Part shown: positions 8,881 through 17,554 of the stretch, piece after piece
Layout of the letters: each line of letters begins with the position of its first letter
Position numbering within the stretch: the first letter of the stretch is position 1
Assembly: GCF_003477885.1 (NCBI RefSeq)
Contig: NZ_QUEE01000003.1
Location: 386,191-450,190 of the forward strand
Length of the DNA: 64,000 nucleotides
Source: Lachnotalea sp. AF33-28
GTDB lineage: Bacteria; Bacillota; Clostridia; Lachnospirales; Lachnospiraceae
Direction of reading: 5' to 3'
Translations under genes and position numbers: made by a program
The notes under the pieces: generated by a model
What the model saw: the letters and a program-made list of their open reading frames with translations, nothing else
The model's database searches: none
What the model was told of the DNA's origin: nothing

Positions 8881-11094
8881 ATGGAATTATCAATTGAGTG
8901 TACGCTGAATAAAATATCACGGGACTTCGATCAGTCCCTTTACCCTCTAAGTCAGCTGCTTGAAAAACAGCAAAGCTTTGCCAAAGGAGTACGGGAGCCT
9001 GAAAGGCAGGCGGCGCTGTTCGCGCAGGCCGCCGCAGAACTTACCACCCAGGAGGCACCGGGCTGGGAATTCATAGCGGCGCGTTTTCGCATGCTGCAGT
9101 TTAAAACAGAGCTTCAGCCTGTTCTAAAAGCCCTTGGCATCTGCCGCTTCAGTGACAAGCTTCGCTATCTGGCCAAAGAGGGCCTTTACGGACAGTATAT
9201 ACTGGAGAATTATACTCCGGAAGAACTCGATACAAGCTTTGGCTTTATCGAGGAGAGCAGGGACGAACTGCTCACCTATTCTTCACTGGATCTTCTTCTG
9301 AAGCGCTATGTCATACAGGACCACGGCCATCAGCCCCTGGAAACCGTGCAGGAAATGTTTCTGGGTATCGCGCTGCACCTGGCCATGCAGGAGACTGACC
9401 GCCGTCTGGAATGGGTGCGGGGATTTTATGACATGTTAAGCACCCTGAAGGTGACTATGGCCACGCCCACCCTGTCCAACGCCCGCAAGCCCTATCATCA
9501 GCTGTCCTCCTGTTTCATCGATACAGTTCCCGACAGCCTGACCGGCATCTATCAAAGCATCGGCAATTTTGCCCAGGTCAGCAAATTTGGAGGCGGCATG
9601 GGACTCTATTTCGGCAAAGTCCGCGCCAGCGGCAGCGATATACGCGGTTTTTCAGGGGCTGCAGGAGGCGTGCTGCGCTGGATCAAGCTCGCCAACGATA
9701 CCGCCGTGGCCGTAGACCAGCTGGGCATGCGGCAGGGAGCCGTGGCTGTCTATCTGGACGCCTGGCACCGGGATCTGCCGGAATTTCTGATGCTTCGGAC
9801 CAACAACGGTGACGACCGTATGAAGGCCCACGATGTATTCCCTGCCGTCTGCTATCCGGATTATTTCTGGAAAATGGCCAGAGAAAATATCGGGGGTGAC
9901 TGGTACCTCATGTGTCCCCATGAGATCCTGAAAGCCAGAGGTTATGCGCTGGAGGATAGCTTCGGGGAAGAATGGGAGAAAAGATATCTGGAATGCGTGC
10001 AGGACCCTGCCATCGAAAAACGCGTAATCCCCATAAAGGATCTGATACGGCTGATCATAAAAAGTGCTGCGGAGACCGGTACGCCCTTCGCATTTAACAG
10101 GGACACGGTCAACCGCATGAACCCCAATGGCCATCAGGGGATCATCTACTGCAGCAATCTGTGCACGGAAATCGCACAGAATACTTCCGCCATGGAGCAG
10201 ATCTCTCAAACCGTACAGACCGCGGATGGCGAGACCGTAGTCATCACCGCTGTCCGGCCGGGGGATTTCGTAGTCTGCAACCTGGCCAGCCTCTGTCTCG
10301 GCCAGATCGATGTAAACGATGTTAAGGAGCTGCATGACGTCACCCGCCTGGCGGTACGAGCGCTGGACAATGTGATCGATCTTAATTTTTTCCCCCTGCC
10401 TTATGCTAAGCTCACCAGCCATGCCTACCGGCCGGTGGGTCTGGGCATCAGCGGCTATCATCACATGCTGGCTAAACAGGGCATCGCCTGGGAGTCGGAA
10501 GCGCATCTTGCGTTTGCTGACCGCGTCCTGGAGGAAATCAACTATGCCGCCATCCGCTCCAGCTGTGAATTTGCGGCGGAAAAGGGCTGCTATCCGTATT
10601 TTGAGGGCAGCGACTGGCGGACCGGCGCTTATTTTATCAAAAGGGGATATGCATCGGGCCGCTGGGCAGCCCTAAGAGAGGATGTGGCGGCCCGCGGAAT
10701 GCGCAACGGCTATCTGCTGGCCGTAGCGCCCACAAGCAGCACCAGCGTAATCGCCGGAACCACCGCGGGCATCGATCCTGTCCTGCAGCGCTTTTATCTG
10801 GAGGAGAAAAAAGACGGCCTGTTCCCCAGGGTGGCGCCGGATCTGTCCATGTCCACCTTCTGGCTATATAAAAATGCACATTACATCGATCAGACCTGGT
10901 CTTTGCGCGCCTGCGCCGTGCGGCAGCGCCACATCGATCAGGCGCAGAGCATGAATCTGTACATCACCAACGACTACACCTTCCGGCGCATACTGGACCT
11001 ATATCTGATGGCCTGGGAGCTGGGCGTTAAAACAGTCTACTATATCCGTTCCAGAAGCCTGGAAGTGGAGGAATGCGAAGTATGCTCCAGCTGA
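8881..11094 (+). CDS. nrdA: Class I ribonucleoside-diphosphate reductase, alpha subunit
   Basis: Catalytic subunit reducing ribonucleoside diphosphates to deoxyribonucleotides. About 737 residues from the ATG at 8881 (AAAGGAAC upstream). Redox and radical cysteines are recognisable: SSCFIDTVPDS (first cysteine), SNLCTEI (radical Cys with Asn and Glu), VCNLASL (second cysteine), and a C-terminal ECEVCSS CxxC that would relay electrons from thioredoxin or glutaredoxin. VAPTSSTSVIAGTTAGI is the usual phosphate-binding segment. The N-terminus starts directly with the alpha-domain and shows no ATP-cone, so overall allosteric shut-off by dATP is probably absent. Overlaps a tiny ORF (TGATG) and is followed 47 nt later by nrdB; promoter with NrdR boxes upstream. 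Confidence 0.93.
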   Translation: MELSIECTLNKISRDFDQSLYPLSQLLEKQQSFAKGVREPERQAALFAQAAAELTTQEAPGWEFIAARFRMLQFKTELQPVLKALGICRFSDKLRYLAKEGLYGQYILENYTPEELDTSFGFIEESRDELLTYSSLDLLLKRYVIQDHGHQPLETVQEMFLGIALHLAMQETDRRLEWVRGFYDMLSTLKVTMATPTLSNARKPYHQLSSCFIDTVPDSLTGIYQSIGNFAQVSKFGGGMGLYFGKVRASGSDIRGFSGAAGGVLRWIKLANDTAVAVDQLGMRQGAVAVYLDAWHRDLPEFLMLRTNNGDDRMKAHDVFPAVCYPDYFWKMARENIGGDWYLMCPHEILKARGYALEDSFGEEWEKRYLECVQDPAIEKRVIPIKDLIRLIIKSAAETGTPFAFNRDTVNRMNPNGHQGIIYCSNLCTEIAQNTSAMEQISQTVQTADGETVVITAVRPGDFVVCNLASLCLGQIDVNDVKELHDVTRLAVRALDNVIDLNFFPLPYAKLTSHAYRPVGLGISGYHHMLAKQGIAWESEAHLAFADRVLEEINYAAIRSSCEFAAEKGCYPYFEGSDWRTGAYFIKRGYASGRWAALREDVAARGMRNGYLLAVAPTSSTSVIAGTTAGIDPVLQRFYLEEKKDGLFPRVAPDLSMSTFWLYKNAHYIDQTWSLRACAVRQRHIDQAQSMNLYITNDYTFRRILDLYLMAWELGVKTVYYIRSRSLEVEECEVCSS

Positions 11095-11150
11095 TGGAAG
11101 TGAGTCAGGAAATATACCAGGAACAGGAGAAGAAGGAGTTATGGAACTGA
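11094..11150 (+). CDS. Possible 18-residue peptide between nrdA and nrdB
   Basis: An ATG overlaps the nrdA stop codon (TGATG) and opens an 18-codon frame (starting MEVSQEIYQ) that ends inside the first codons of nrdB. It may only serve to couple translation of nrdB to nrdA; no family was recognised and it may not be a gene. Confidence 0.2.
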   Translation: MEVSQEIYQEQEKKELWN

Positions 11151-12181
11151 AAAAGAAGCTCTTATTCAACCCGGACGGGGACACCGATCCGGGCAGCCGC
11201 CGGATCATCGGCGGCAACACCACCAATCTGAACGATTTTAATAATATGAAATATCAATGGGCCTCAGGCTGGTACCGCCAGGCCATGAACAATTTCTGGA
11301 TACCGGAAGAAATCAATCTGGGCGCGGATGTAAAGGATTATATGCTCCTGTCGGCGGATGAGCGCAGGGCTTATGATAAGATCCTGTCCTTTCTCGTCTT
11401 TCTCGACAGCATCCAGACCGCCAACCTGCCTTCCATCGGAGGCTATATCACGGCGAATGAGGTCAATCTCTGTCTGACCATTCAGGCCTTTCAGGAAGCG
11501 GTCCACAGCCAGAGCTACAGCTATATGCTGGATACGATCTGTGAGCCCCAGAAACGCATGGAGGTGCTCTACCAGTGGAAAGAGGATGAACATCTGCTCG
11601 CGCGCAACACGTTCATCGGCAGCCTCTACAATGAATTCCAGGAACACCATTCAGCCGAGACACTCGCGAAGGTGCTGGTGGCCAATTACATCCTGGAGGG
11701 CATCTATTTCTACAGCGGCTTCATGTTCTTTTACAACTTGGCCCGAAACCGCAGGATGCCGGGCTCCGTTCAGGAAATCCGCTATATCAACCGGGATGAG
11801 AACACCCATCTGTGGCTGTTCTCCAATATCCTGTCGGAACTGCGCAGGGAAGAGCCTTCCCTGTTCACACCGGATAAGGAGTCCCTCTACCGGGACATGA
11901 TCGCGGAAGGCTGCCGCCAGGAAATCGCCTGGGGGCAGTATGTCATAGGCGACTCCATACCGGGCCTGACCCGCGGCATGCTGACGGACTATATACAGTA
12001 TCTGGGCAACCTGCGCTGCCGCAATCTGCATCTGGAGCCGATTTATGAACGCAATCTCAATGAACCGGAAAATATGCGCTGGGTCAGCCAATACAGCAAT
12101 GCCAACCTGATTAAGACCGATTTCTTTGAGGCAAAAAGCACGGCCTATGCCAAAAGCGGCGCATTGAAAGACGATCTGTAA
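11141..12181 (+). CDS. nrdB: Class I ribonucleoside-diphosphate reductase, beta subunit
   Basis: Radical-generating subunit (346 residues) that pairs with NrdA. The ferritin-like fold carries the metal ligands in order: Asp of VFLDSIQ, Glu and His of QEAVHSQSY with the radical tyrosine four residues after the histidine, Glu of YILEGIYFYSG, and the Glu/His pair of RDENTHLWLF. The tyrosine is present, so this is a standard tyrosyl-radical type and not a Mn/Fe Phe variant. AAGGAG lies 5 nt before the ATG. Strong terminator at 12268-12314. Most strict anaerobes depend on class III enzyme, so an oxygen-compatible class I pair may help in micro-oxic growth or repair (inference). Confidence 0.95.
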   Translation: MELKKKLLFNPDGDTDPGSRRIIGGNTTNLNDFNNMKYQWASGWYRQAMNNFWIPEEINLGADVKDYMLLSADERRAYDKILSFLVFLDSIQTANLPSIGGYITANEVNLCLTIQAFQEAVHSQSYSYMLDTICEPQKRMEVLYQWKEDEHLLARNTFIGSLYNEFQEHHSAETLAKVLVANYILEGIYFYSGFMFFYNLARNRRMPGSVQEIRYINRDENTHLWLFSNILSELRREEPSLFTPDKESLYRDMIAEGCRQEIAWGQYVIGDSIPGLTRGMLTDYIQYLGNLRCRNLHLEPIYERNLNEPENMRWVSQYSNANLIKTDFFEAKSTAYAKSGALKDDL

Positions 12182-12267
12182 ACAGCGTTTCCGAAAAAGC
12201 GATGTGCGCCCGGCACACATTTGGACACATCCTGCCGCCAGGCACAGGCCGGCAGGTGGACGTAAAA

Positions 12268-12314
12268 GGGCAGCAGTGATTACCGTTTCCGGCATTCACT
12301 GCTGCCCTCTCTTT
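12268..12314. terminator. Terminator after nrdB
   Basis: Perfect 12-bp stem (12268-12279 with 12296-12307) followed by TCTCTTT; the other strand ends in TTTTAC, so it may also serve the convergent lipoprotein gene. Confidence 0.85.
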
Positions 12315-12331
12315 CACCGTTGCTGATGTGC

Positions 12332-12733
12332 TCAGTCGAAGATGACCTGTTCCTCCCTGTACGGTATCTTGATCACGATAAACGGATAGGAGGGTGTGGC
12401 CGATACGTCCTCGCCCTTCTTCGGCCCCAGAAGCTCCGTATCTATGTAGATCGCGTCCTTTGTCAGATACATATCCTTCACCTGGATGCTGTAGCCTCCG
12501 GTAGCCTGTTCCCCGTATCCCGCCACGAGATAAAGGAATTCCGCGTCGGAATAGGTCAGCCGGAATTCCGACTGTTTCTTGCTGTCAATCAGCGTCCGCA
12601 GCTCCTGCGGGATTTCTTCCTCCGCCACCACCGTAAATTCCAGATCTTCTGTTTTCTCCGGCTTATCGGCGCTGCTGCAGCCGGTCAGACACAGGATAAC
12701 GGCCAGAATAAGAACCATTATTTTTCGATACAT
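12332..12733 (-). CDS. Small lipoprotein with PrcB C-terminal-like domain
   Basis: A 133-residue exported lipoprotein: basic N-terminus, hydrophobic core and lipobox LTGC (Cys ~19), then a charged linker. Residues ~50-133 resemble the PrcB C-terminal domain found in secreted proteins of Firmicutes: a FLYLVAGYGEQATGGYSIQV strand pair, then a LLGPKKGEDVSATPSYPFIVIKIP end. In these proteins GGY and the closing TxPYxIVKI are conserved. Function is unknown; the name comes from a treponemal protease complex subunit and need not imply protease activity here. ATG 12733 is preferred over 12739 because AGGAAA then has a usable spacing. Confidence 0.8.
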   Translation of the reverse strand: MYRKIMVLILAVILCLTGCSSADKPEKTEDLEFTVVAEEEIPQELRTLIDSKKQSEFRLTYSDAEFLYLVAGYGEQATGGYSIQVKDMYLTKDAIYIDTELLGPKKGEDVSATPSYPFIVIKIPYREEQVIFD

Positions 12734-12817
12734 AGGCATTTTCCTGACTTATGTTTATTACCTATTGTATGCGCCATCCTGCTTGCGTATAACCCTTAAA
12801 CAGTATTTATGTGCTGC

Positions 12818-12846
12818 TTGCCCGCCTGATATACAGGTGCTATAAT
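12818..12846 (+). promoter_or_regulatory. Promoter of the EamA transporter gene
   Basis: TTGCCC (12818-12823), 17-nt spacer, TATAAT (12841-12846). The -10 abuts an in-frame ATG at 12848, so translation must start downstream, at 12884. Confidence 0.7.
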
Positions 12847-12883
12847 AATGGGATATATCCTATGTCACGGAGGCAGAAAAGTT

Positions 12884-13837
12884 ATGAACAGGAAAGTTGA
12901 AACAATTTTCACCAGCAAAAAGGCTGTCATCCCCGCCGCAATTTTATGCACTCTGCTCTGGGGGAGCGCCTTTCCCTGTGTTAAAACAGGCTATGCCATG
13001 TTCTCCATCGAAAGCTCCGATACCTTCTCCATACTGCTGTTTGCCGGATGCCGTTTCTTTCTGGCCGGTCTTCTCACCCTCTGCGTATCCCGCATTTTAA
13101 ACCGCAGGCTCATCCAGCCGGACCGCAGCAATCTGAAGGGGGTTCTCCTGCTGTCCCTGTTTCAGACTTTCTCCTCTTACTTTTTATACTACATCAGCCT
13201 CGCGCATCTGACCGGCGCCAAGGGAGCGATTCTAAACTCCACGAACATATTTTTCGCAGTCATCCTGTCTCATTTCTGTTTTGCGGATGACAAGGTAACG
13301 CTGCGCAAATTCATAGGCTGTGCGGTGGGCTTTGCCGGCGTCATCCTGGTGAATCTGTCCAGAGGAGGACTTGCCCTCTCCTTTACCCTTTCCGGAGAAG
13401 GCTTCATGATTCTGTCCGCCGGACTCTATGCCGCCGGAAATGTGATCTGTAAAAAGCTGAAAGGGAGCATGGAGCCGGTCTCTTTAAACGGCTGGCAGCT
13501 GTCCATAGGCGGGCTGCTCCTGATCCTGACCGGCCTTGCGGGAGGAGGACGCCTCCGCTTGACCTCTCCCTTCGGCGTACTCCTGCTGGCTTATATGGTA
13601 TTTATCTCAGCCACGGCATTTACGCTCTGGTACCTGCTGATCACGTATCATCCTGTGGGCAGCATATCGATCTTCAACTTCCTGACACCTGTGTTCGGGA
13701 CGCTGCTCTCCGGCATTTTTCTTCATGAAAATGTGCTGACGCCGGCCAATCTGACCGCCCTGATCTGCGTATGTCTGGGCATTTTCATCGTAAACCTTAC
13801 CGCCCCGAAGCCTGCCGGGCCGGGCGGCAAACTATAG
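12884..13837 (+). CDS. EamA/DMT family transporter
   Basis: A 317-residue inner-membrane protein with ten predicted hydrophobic helices arranged as two EamA repeats: the first opens with ILCTLLWGSAFPCVKTGY, the second with GFMILSAGLYAAGNVICKK. This drug/metabolite transporter family exports amino acids, metabolites or drugs; the substrate cannot be predicted. The start at 12884 is chosen because the promoter -10 lies at 12841-12846 and GGAGG sits 10 nt before this ATG. It is convergent with the MATE gene, only 8 nt apart, with no obvious terminator hairpin between them. Confidence 0.88.
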   Translation: MNRKVETIFTSKKAVIPAAILCTLLWGSAFPCVKTGYAMFSIESSDTFSILLFAGCRFFLAGLLTLCVSRILNRRLIQPDRSNLKGVLLLSLFQTFSSYFLYYISLAHLTGAKGAILNSTNIFFAVILSHFCFADDKVTLRKFIGCAVGFAGVILVNLSRGGLALSFTLSGEGFMILSAGLYAAGNVICKKLKGSMEPVSLNGWQLSIGGLLLILTGLAGGGRLRLTSPFGVLLLAYMVFISATAFTLWYLLITYHPVGSISIFNFLTPVFGTLLSGIFLHENVLTPANLTALICVCLGIFIVNLTAPKPAGPGGKL

Positions 13838-13845
13838 AGCGTCCG

Positions 13846-15192
13846 TTACACCACGGTGCTTGTTTTCCATTTACCGCTTAAATAATAGATCACCGCAATG
13901 ACTGCGGCGCCGAGGCTGCCTAAGGGCGCACCAAGGCCGATCCCTAAAAGGCCCATATCAAGCGCCATGCCAAAAAGCAGCGCGAAGGGAATACGAAATC
14001 CCAGTGCGGACAGAATACCGTTGACCGATGCGAAGGTCGTGTGCCCCGCGCCAGTGATCAGGCCGTTTAAGCAGAATACAAAGGGCGCTATGATGTAGTC
14101 AAAGGTAAAGCTCTTCATATAGGTGACGCCGCAGGCTATCATCTCCGGGTCCTTGTCAAACAGTTCGATGATCTGCGCAGGAAATATCCTGGCGAGCACA
14201 AAGATCGGCAGGCTGATTGCCATCGCCAGCGCAGTGCCGATATGAAAGGTCTTTCTGGCCCGTTCCACCTCTCCCGCGCCTATGTTCTGCGCCGCTACGG
14301 CTGAGATGGAGGAGCCCACCGCGATAGCCGGAAGTATCGCGAAGCTGTTGAATTTGCCGACCACGCCCACCGCTGCGCTGGCACTCACTCCAAATCCGTT
14401 CACCAGTGTGGTCAGCACCAGGAAGGATACATTGGTGATCATGTTCTGGATAGAAGTGGGAATCCCCACTTTCATAAGAGTTGCAAACCTGTCCTTTTTA
14501 AAGCAGAAGGAACTGATCTTAAAGTCGAAGATGAAGTCCGCCTTCTTAAGGTACAGGATGCATAAAAGCATGCTGATGGCCTGTGAGACCACGGTCGCGA
14601 TTGCCGCTCCTTTTGCTTCCATTCGGAAAACACCTACCAGAAGCAGATCCAGAAATATGTTGCAGACACAGGCGATGGCCACGAAATACAGCGGCCGTTT
14701 GCTGTCTCCCATGCCTCTCATAATCGCGCTTAAAGCATTGTAGCCGAAGATGAACACAGTTCCCATGATCGTGATATCCAGATAGCTTCTGGCCTGGGCA
14801 AAGGACTCCGCTGGCGTCTGGATCAGCTTTAAGATCTGGTCGGAAACAAGAAGCATCACAGTGGTCATCAGCACTGCGGCCGCGATCAGGGAGGTCAGCA
14901 GCGTTCCGATGCACTCCCGGACCGCCTTGCGGTCCCCGCACCCTAAAAACTGCGCGATCACCACCGTGCCTCCCACGCTGAGGCCAATCACCAGATTGGT
15001 CATCAGAAACGTGACTTGTCCCCCAATATTGACGCCTGATATCCCCACCGGGCCGCAGAAACGGCCTACGATCAACATATCCGCCACATTATAGAGGGAC
15101 TGGATCAGATTGGACAGCATAAAAGGCAGCGCGAACAGGATCAGCTGCTTCACCACACTGCCTTCCGTTAGATTCTTTTCAATTTTACTCAT
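13846..15192 (-). CDS. MATE family efflux transporter
   Basis: A 448-residue membrane protein with twelve hydrophobic segments in two six-helix halves. MATE signatures include FALPFMLSNLIQSLYNVADMLIVGRF in the first helices, NIGGQVTFLMTNLVIGLSVGG next, and GVVGKFNSFAILPAIAVGSSISAVAAQNIGAG at the start of the second half. Such proteins expel cationic drugs or metabolites using a Na+ or H+ gradient. The start is ATG 15192, giving MSKIEKNLTEGSV, the common N-terminus of the family; longer in-frame readings to 15258 lack a ribosome site. No linked regulator was seen. Confidence 0.92.
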   Translation of the reverse strand: MSKIEKNLTEGSVVKQLILFALPFMLSNLIQSLYNVADMLIVGRFCGPVGISGVNIGGQVTFLMTNLVIGLSVGGTVVIAQFLGCGDRKAVRECIGTLLTSLIAAAVLMTTVMLLVSDQILKLIQTPAESFAQARSYLDITIMGTVFIFGYNALSAIMRGMGDSKRPLYFVAIACVCNIFLDLLLVGVFRMEAKGAAIATVVSQAISMLLCILYLKKADFIFDFKISSFCFKKDRFATLMKVGIPTSIQNMITNVSFLVLTTLVNGFGVSASAAVGVVGKFNSFAILPAIAVGSSISAVAAQNIGAGEVERARKTFHIGTALAMAISLPIFVLARIFPAQIIELFDKDPEMIACGVTYMKSFTFDYIIAPFVFCLNGLITGAGHTTFASVNGILSALGFRIPFALLFGMALDMGLLGIGLGAPLGSLGAAVIAVIYYLSGKWKTSTVV

Positions 15193-15323
15193 CGGTATCA
15201 CTCTTCCTATCGTTATAAAATCTGTTAGCATACGAACCAATTGCGGTCCATCTGCCATATGGGATGCAGTGATGTATTATAACATGTCTGAATCCGCATG
15301 TAAATACCGTCTTTCACCTCTTT

Positions 15324-15384
15324 GATACCCGGTTACTGTTCATACGCTGCTTTATCGGCAGCGTGTGAACAGTAACGATACCCG
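15324..15384. mobile_element. 45-bp palindromic mini-element with perfect 8-bp flanking duplication
   Basis: Positions 15332-15376 form a near-perfect 45-bp hairpin (GTTACTGTTCA...TGAACAGTAAC, one mismatch in 19 bp) whose ends match those of the 207-bp elements at 24.3 and 43.8 kb. GATACCCG occurs on both sides (15324-15331 and 15377-15384), as expected for a target-site duplication. The centre (CGCTGCTTTATCGGCAGCG) matches the right arm of the large elements. Confidence 0.75.
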
Positions 15385-15438
15385 TTTTCTTTTATTTTAT
15401 ATTAAACAGGCGCAGCAGCATATTTCATGCGACGCAAA

Positions 15439-15480
15439 GTCAGCCGGATCAAAAGAGAATCCGGCCGACGCTTTTTATTT
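15439..15480. terminator. Hairpin terminator near the end of the phosphohexomutase gene
   Basis: An 11-bp stem with one mismatch (15439-15449 with 15459-15469) is followed by CTTTTTATTT on the plus strand. It lies 40 nt beyond the mutase stop; the better T-run is on the plus strand. Confidence 0.6.
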
Positions 15481-15519
15481 ATGCAATAATTCATATAAAA
15501 CAGGAAATTCAAAACGCCC

Positions 15520-17244
15520 TTATTTGATCAGCGCTTCCACCATTTCGCCCAGCTCGTCGGATTTTTTCTCGGCATCCTCCAGTGAGGTTCCCTTTACACC
15601 GTAATACAGCTTAATCTTGGGCTCGGTACCGGACGGTCTTACGCACAGCCATGCATTGTCCGGCAGGTCATAGTAGAGCACATTGGAGCTGGGAAGGCCG
15701 GTAGAGGTCACTTCGCCGGTCTCCATGTTGCGGACCGTGTCTTTCTTATAATCCCTTGCGGACAGCACCTTATAGGAACCGATCTGCTCAGGCGTATTAT
15801 TTCTTAAGGTCTCCATGATTTCCTGGATCTTCGCCAGCCCTTCAATGCCTTTAAGGGTGATGGACTTAACGGCATCCTTATAATAGCCGTATTTCTCATA
15901 CATATCGATCATGGCATCCCACAGAGTCTTGCCCTGTGTCCTGTAATAAGCAGCAGCTTCGCACAGCGCCATAGTCGCTACGATGGCATCCTTATCCCTG
16001 GCATGTGTGCCAATCAGACAGCCGTAGCTTTCTTCGAATCCGAACAAATAGGTGCCCTTTCCTGTAGTCTCGAAATTCAGGATCTGCTGCCCGATAAATT
16101 TAAATCCGGTCAGAACTTCAATCAGACGTATATTATAGTGGCTGGCAATCGCATCCGCCAGGTTGGAAGTAACGATGGTCTTAATCAGAGCGCCGTCTGA
16201 AGGCAGGCCTTGTTTTTCCTTGATCTGGCTGATTTCGTACTCCGCCAGCAGACAGCCGGACATGTTGCCTGTCAGGGTGATATATTCACCGCTCTTTGTA
16301 TCCTTTACATATACGCCTAGACGGTCCGCATCCGGATCGGTGGCCAGCACCAGGTCCGCATCCTTTTCTTTGGCCAGAGCAAGAGCCAGAGTAAAGGCCT
16401 CCGCCGCCTCCGGATTCGGATAGCTGACTGTGGGGAATTCACCGTCAGGAAGCTCCTGCTCCGGCACCACATAGACGTTTTCAAACCCGATTTCTTTCAG
16501 CACCCTTCTGGCAGGGATATTGCCGGTTCCGTGAAGGGGGGTATAAACGATCTTAAGCTCTTTACCCATTGCCTTAATCGCTTCCGGATTCTTTACCTGT
16601 TTCTTCAGTTCTGCGATATAAGCATCGTCGATTTCCGCTCCGATCACCTGGTAGAGTCCCGCGGCCACCGCAGCCTGCTTGTCCATCGTCTTAACGGTAT
16701 TAAAATCGGTAACAGCCTTCACCTCTGCCATAATTCCCGTATCATGAGGAGGGGTGATCTGCGCGCCGTCCTCCCAGTAAACCTTATATCCGTTATATTC
16801 CGGCGGATTATGGCTGGCAGTGATATTGATGCCGGCGATGCAGCCAAGCTTTCTGACCGCATAGGAAAGCTCCGGTGTAGGGCGCAAGCTTTCAAACACA
16901 TATGCCTTGATGCCGTTAGCTCCCAGGCACAGCGCAGCTTCATCCGCAAACTCCGGCGACATACGTCTGGAGTCATATGCGATAGCAACGCCCTTTTCCG
17001 CTTTGCCCACCTTCAGGATATAATTCGCAAGACCCTGTGTAGCCTTGCGCACAGTATAGATATTCATTCGGTTTAAACCGGCACCGATCACGCCGCGAAG
17101 GCCGGCCGTGCCGAATTCAAGCTCTGTGTAAAATCTTTCTTTTATCTCATTCTCATCATCTTTGATACTCAAGAGTTCATCTCTGGTAGCCTGGTCGAAA
17201 TATTCATTGGAAAGCCATTCTTCATACAAATTCCTGTAATCCAT
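15520..17244 (-). CDS. pgcA: Alpha-phosphoglucomutase / phosphomannomutase
   Basis: Interconverts hexose-1-phosphate and hexose-6-phosphate, feeding glycogen and cell-surface sugar synthesis. The 574-residue protein shows all four phosphohexomutase loops: the phosphoserine in ITASHNPPEYNGYK, the metal-binding loop ATDPDADRLGV, the sugar-binding loop GFEESYG, and the phosphate-binding RPSGTEPKIK near the C-terminus. Length and motifs fit the PgcA/YhxB group. ATG 17244 has AGGAGG 7 nt upstream; a TTG two codons earlier lacks support. It shares a broader pathway with the glycogen phosphorylase gene at 33-36 kb but is not in one operon with it. Confidence 0.93.
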   Translation of the reverse strand: MDYRNLYEEWLSNEYFDQATRDELLSIKDDENEIKERFYTELEFGTAGLRGVIGAGLNRMNIYTVRKATQGLANYILKVGKAEKGVAIAYDSRRMSPEFADEAALCLGANGIKAYVFESLRPTPELSYAVRKLGCIAGINITASHNPPEYNGYKVYWEDGAQITPPHDTGIMAEVKAVTDFNTVKTMDKQAAVAAGLYQVIGAEIDDAYIAELKKQVKNPEAIKAMGKELKIVYTPLHGTGNIPARRVLKEIGFENVYVVPEQELPDGEFPTVSYPNPEAAEAFTLALALAKEKDADLVLATDPDADRLGVYVKDTKSGEYITLTGNMSGCLLAEYEISQIKEKQGLPSDGALIKTIVTSNLADAIASHYNIRLIEVLTGFKFIGQQILNFETTGKGTYLFGFEESYGCLIGTHARDKDAIVATMALCEAAAYYRTQGKTLWDAMIDMYEKYGYYKDAVKSITLKGIEGLAKIQEIMETLRNNTPEQIGSYKVLSARDYKKDTVRNMETGEVTSTGLPSSNVLYYDLPDNAWLCVRPSGTEPKIKLYYGVKGTSLEDAEKKSDELGEMVEALIK

Positions 17245-17370
17245 AAACAATCCTCCTGCTTAATCAGGCCCGCTTCACACCCCGAAGCAAGCCCTCTATT
17301 CTTTATCCTCTATTATATTATAAATAACCAAAAAGAGAAAGAAGTTTTTTTGTATTCCTGAGAGCAGCGC

Positions 17371-17436
17371 GGCCCAACATTCACAAGCACTCTCCGGGGA
17401 GCTTGCTCATCGGAGAGTGCTTGTGAATGTTGGGCC
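17371..17436. repeat. Perfect 26-bp inverted repeat, 14-nt loop
   Basis: Arms 17371-17396 and 17411-17436 are perfectly complementary over 26 bp, around the loop GGGAGCTTGCTCAT. A second small hairpin (GGGGCGACAGCCCC, 17440-17453) follows directly. It lies in the 310-nt gap between the Rpn-like nuclease gene and the mutase. There is no U-run, so it is more like a REP- or IS-type palindrome than a simple terminator. Confidence 0.8.
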
Positions 17437-17554
17437 ATGGGGCGACAGCCCCAAGCGAGGGAGATGTCCCTCCTCCCGAGCTGTGCGCTGCGAAGCCGCG
17501 GGATGCCACAATCAAACTCCCCCTCCGGCTCACCAGCGCCTCCGATCCCCCATC

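Noticed and set aside
9652..10506. 284-codon frame on the minus strand
   Set aside because: Antisense to nrdA, no motif, no ribosome site.
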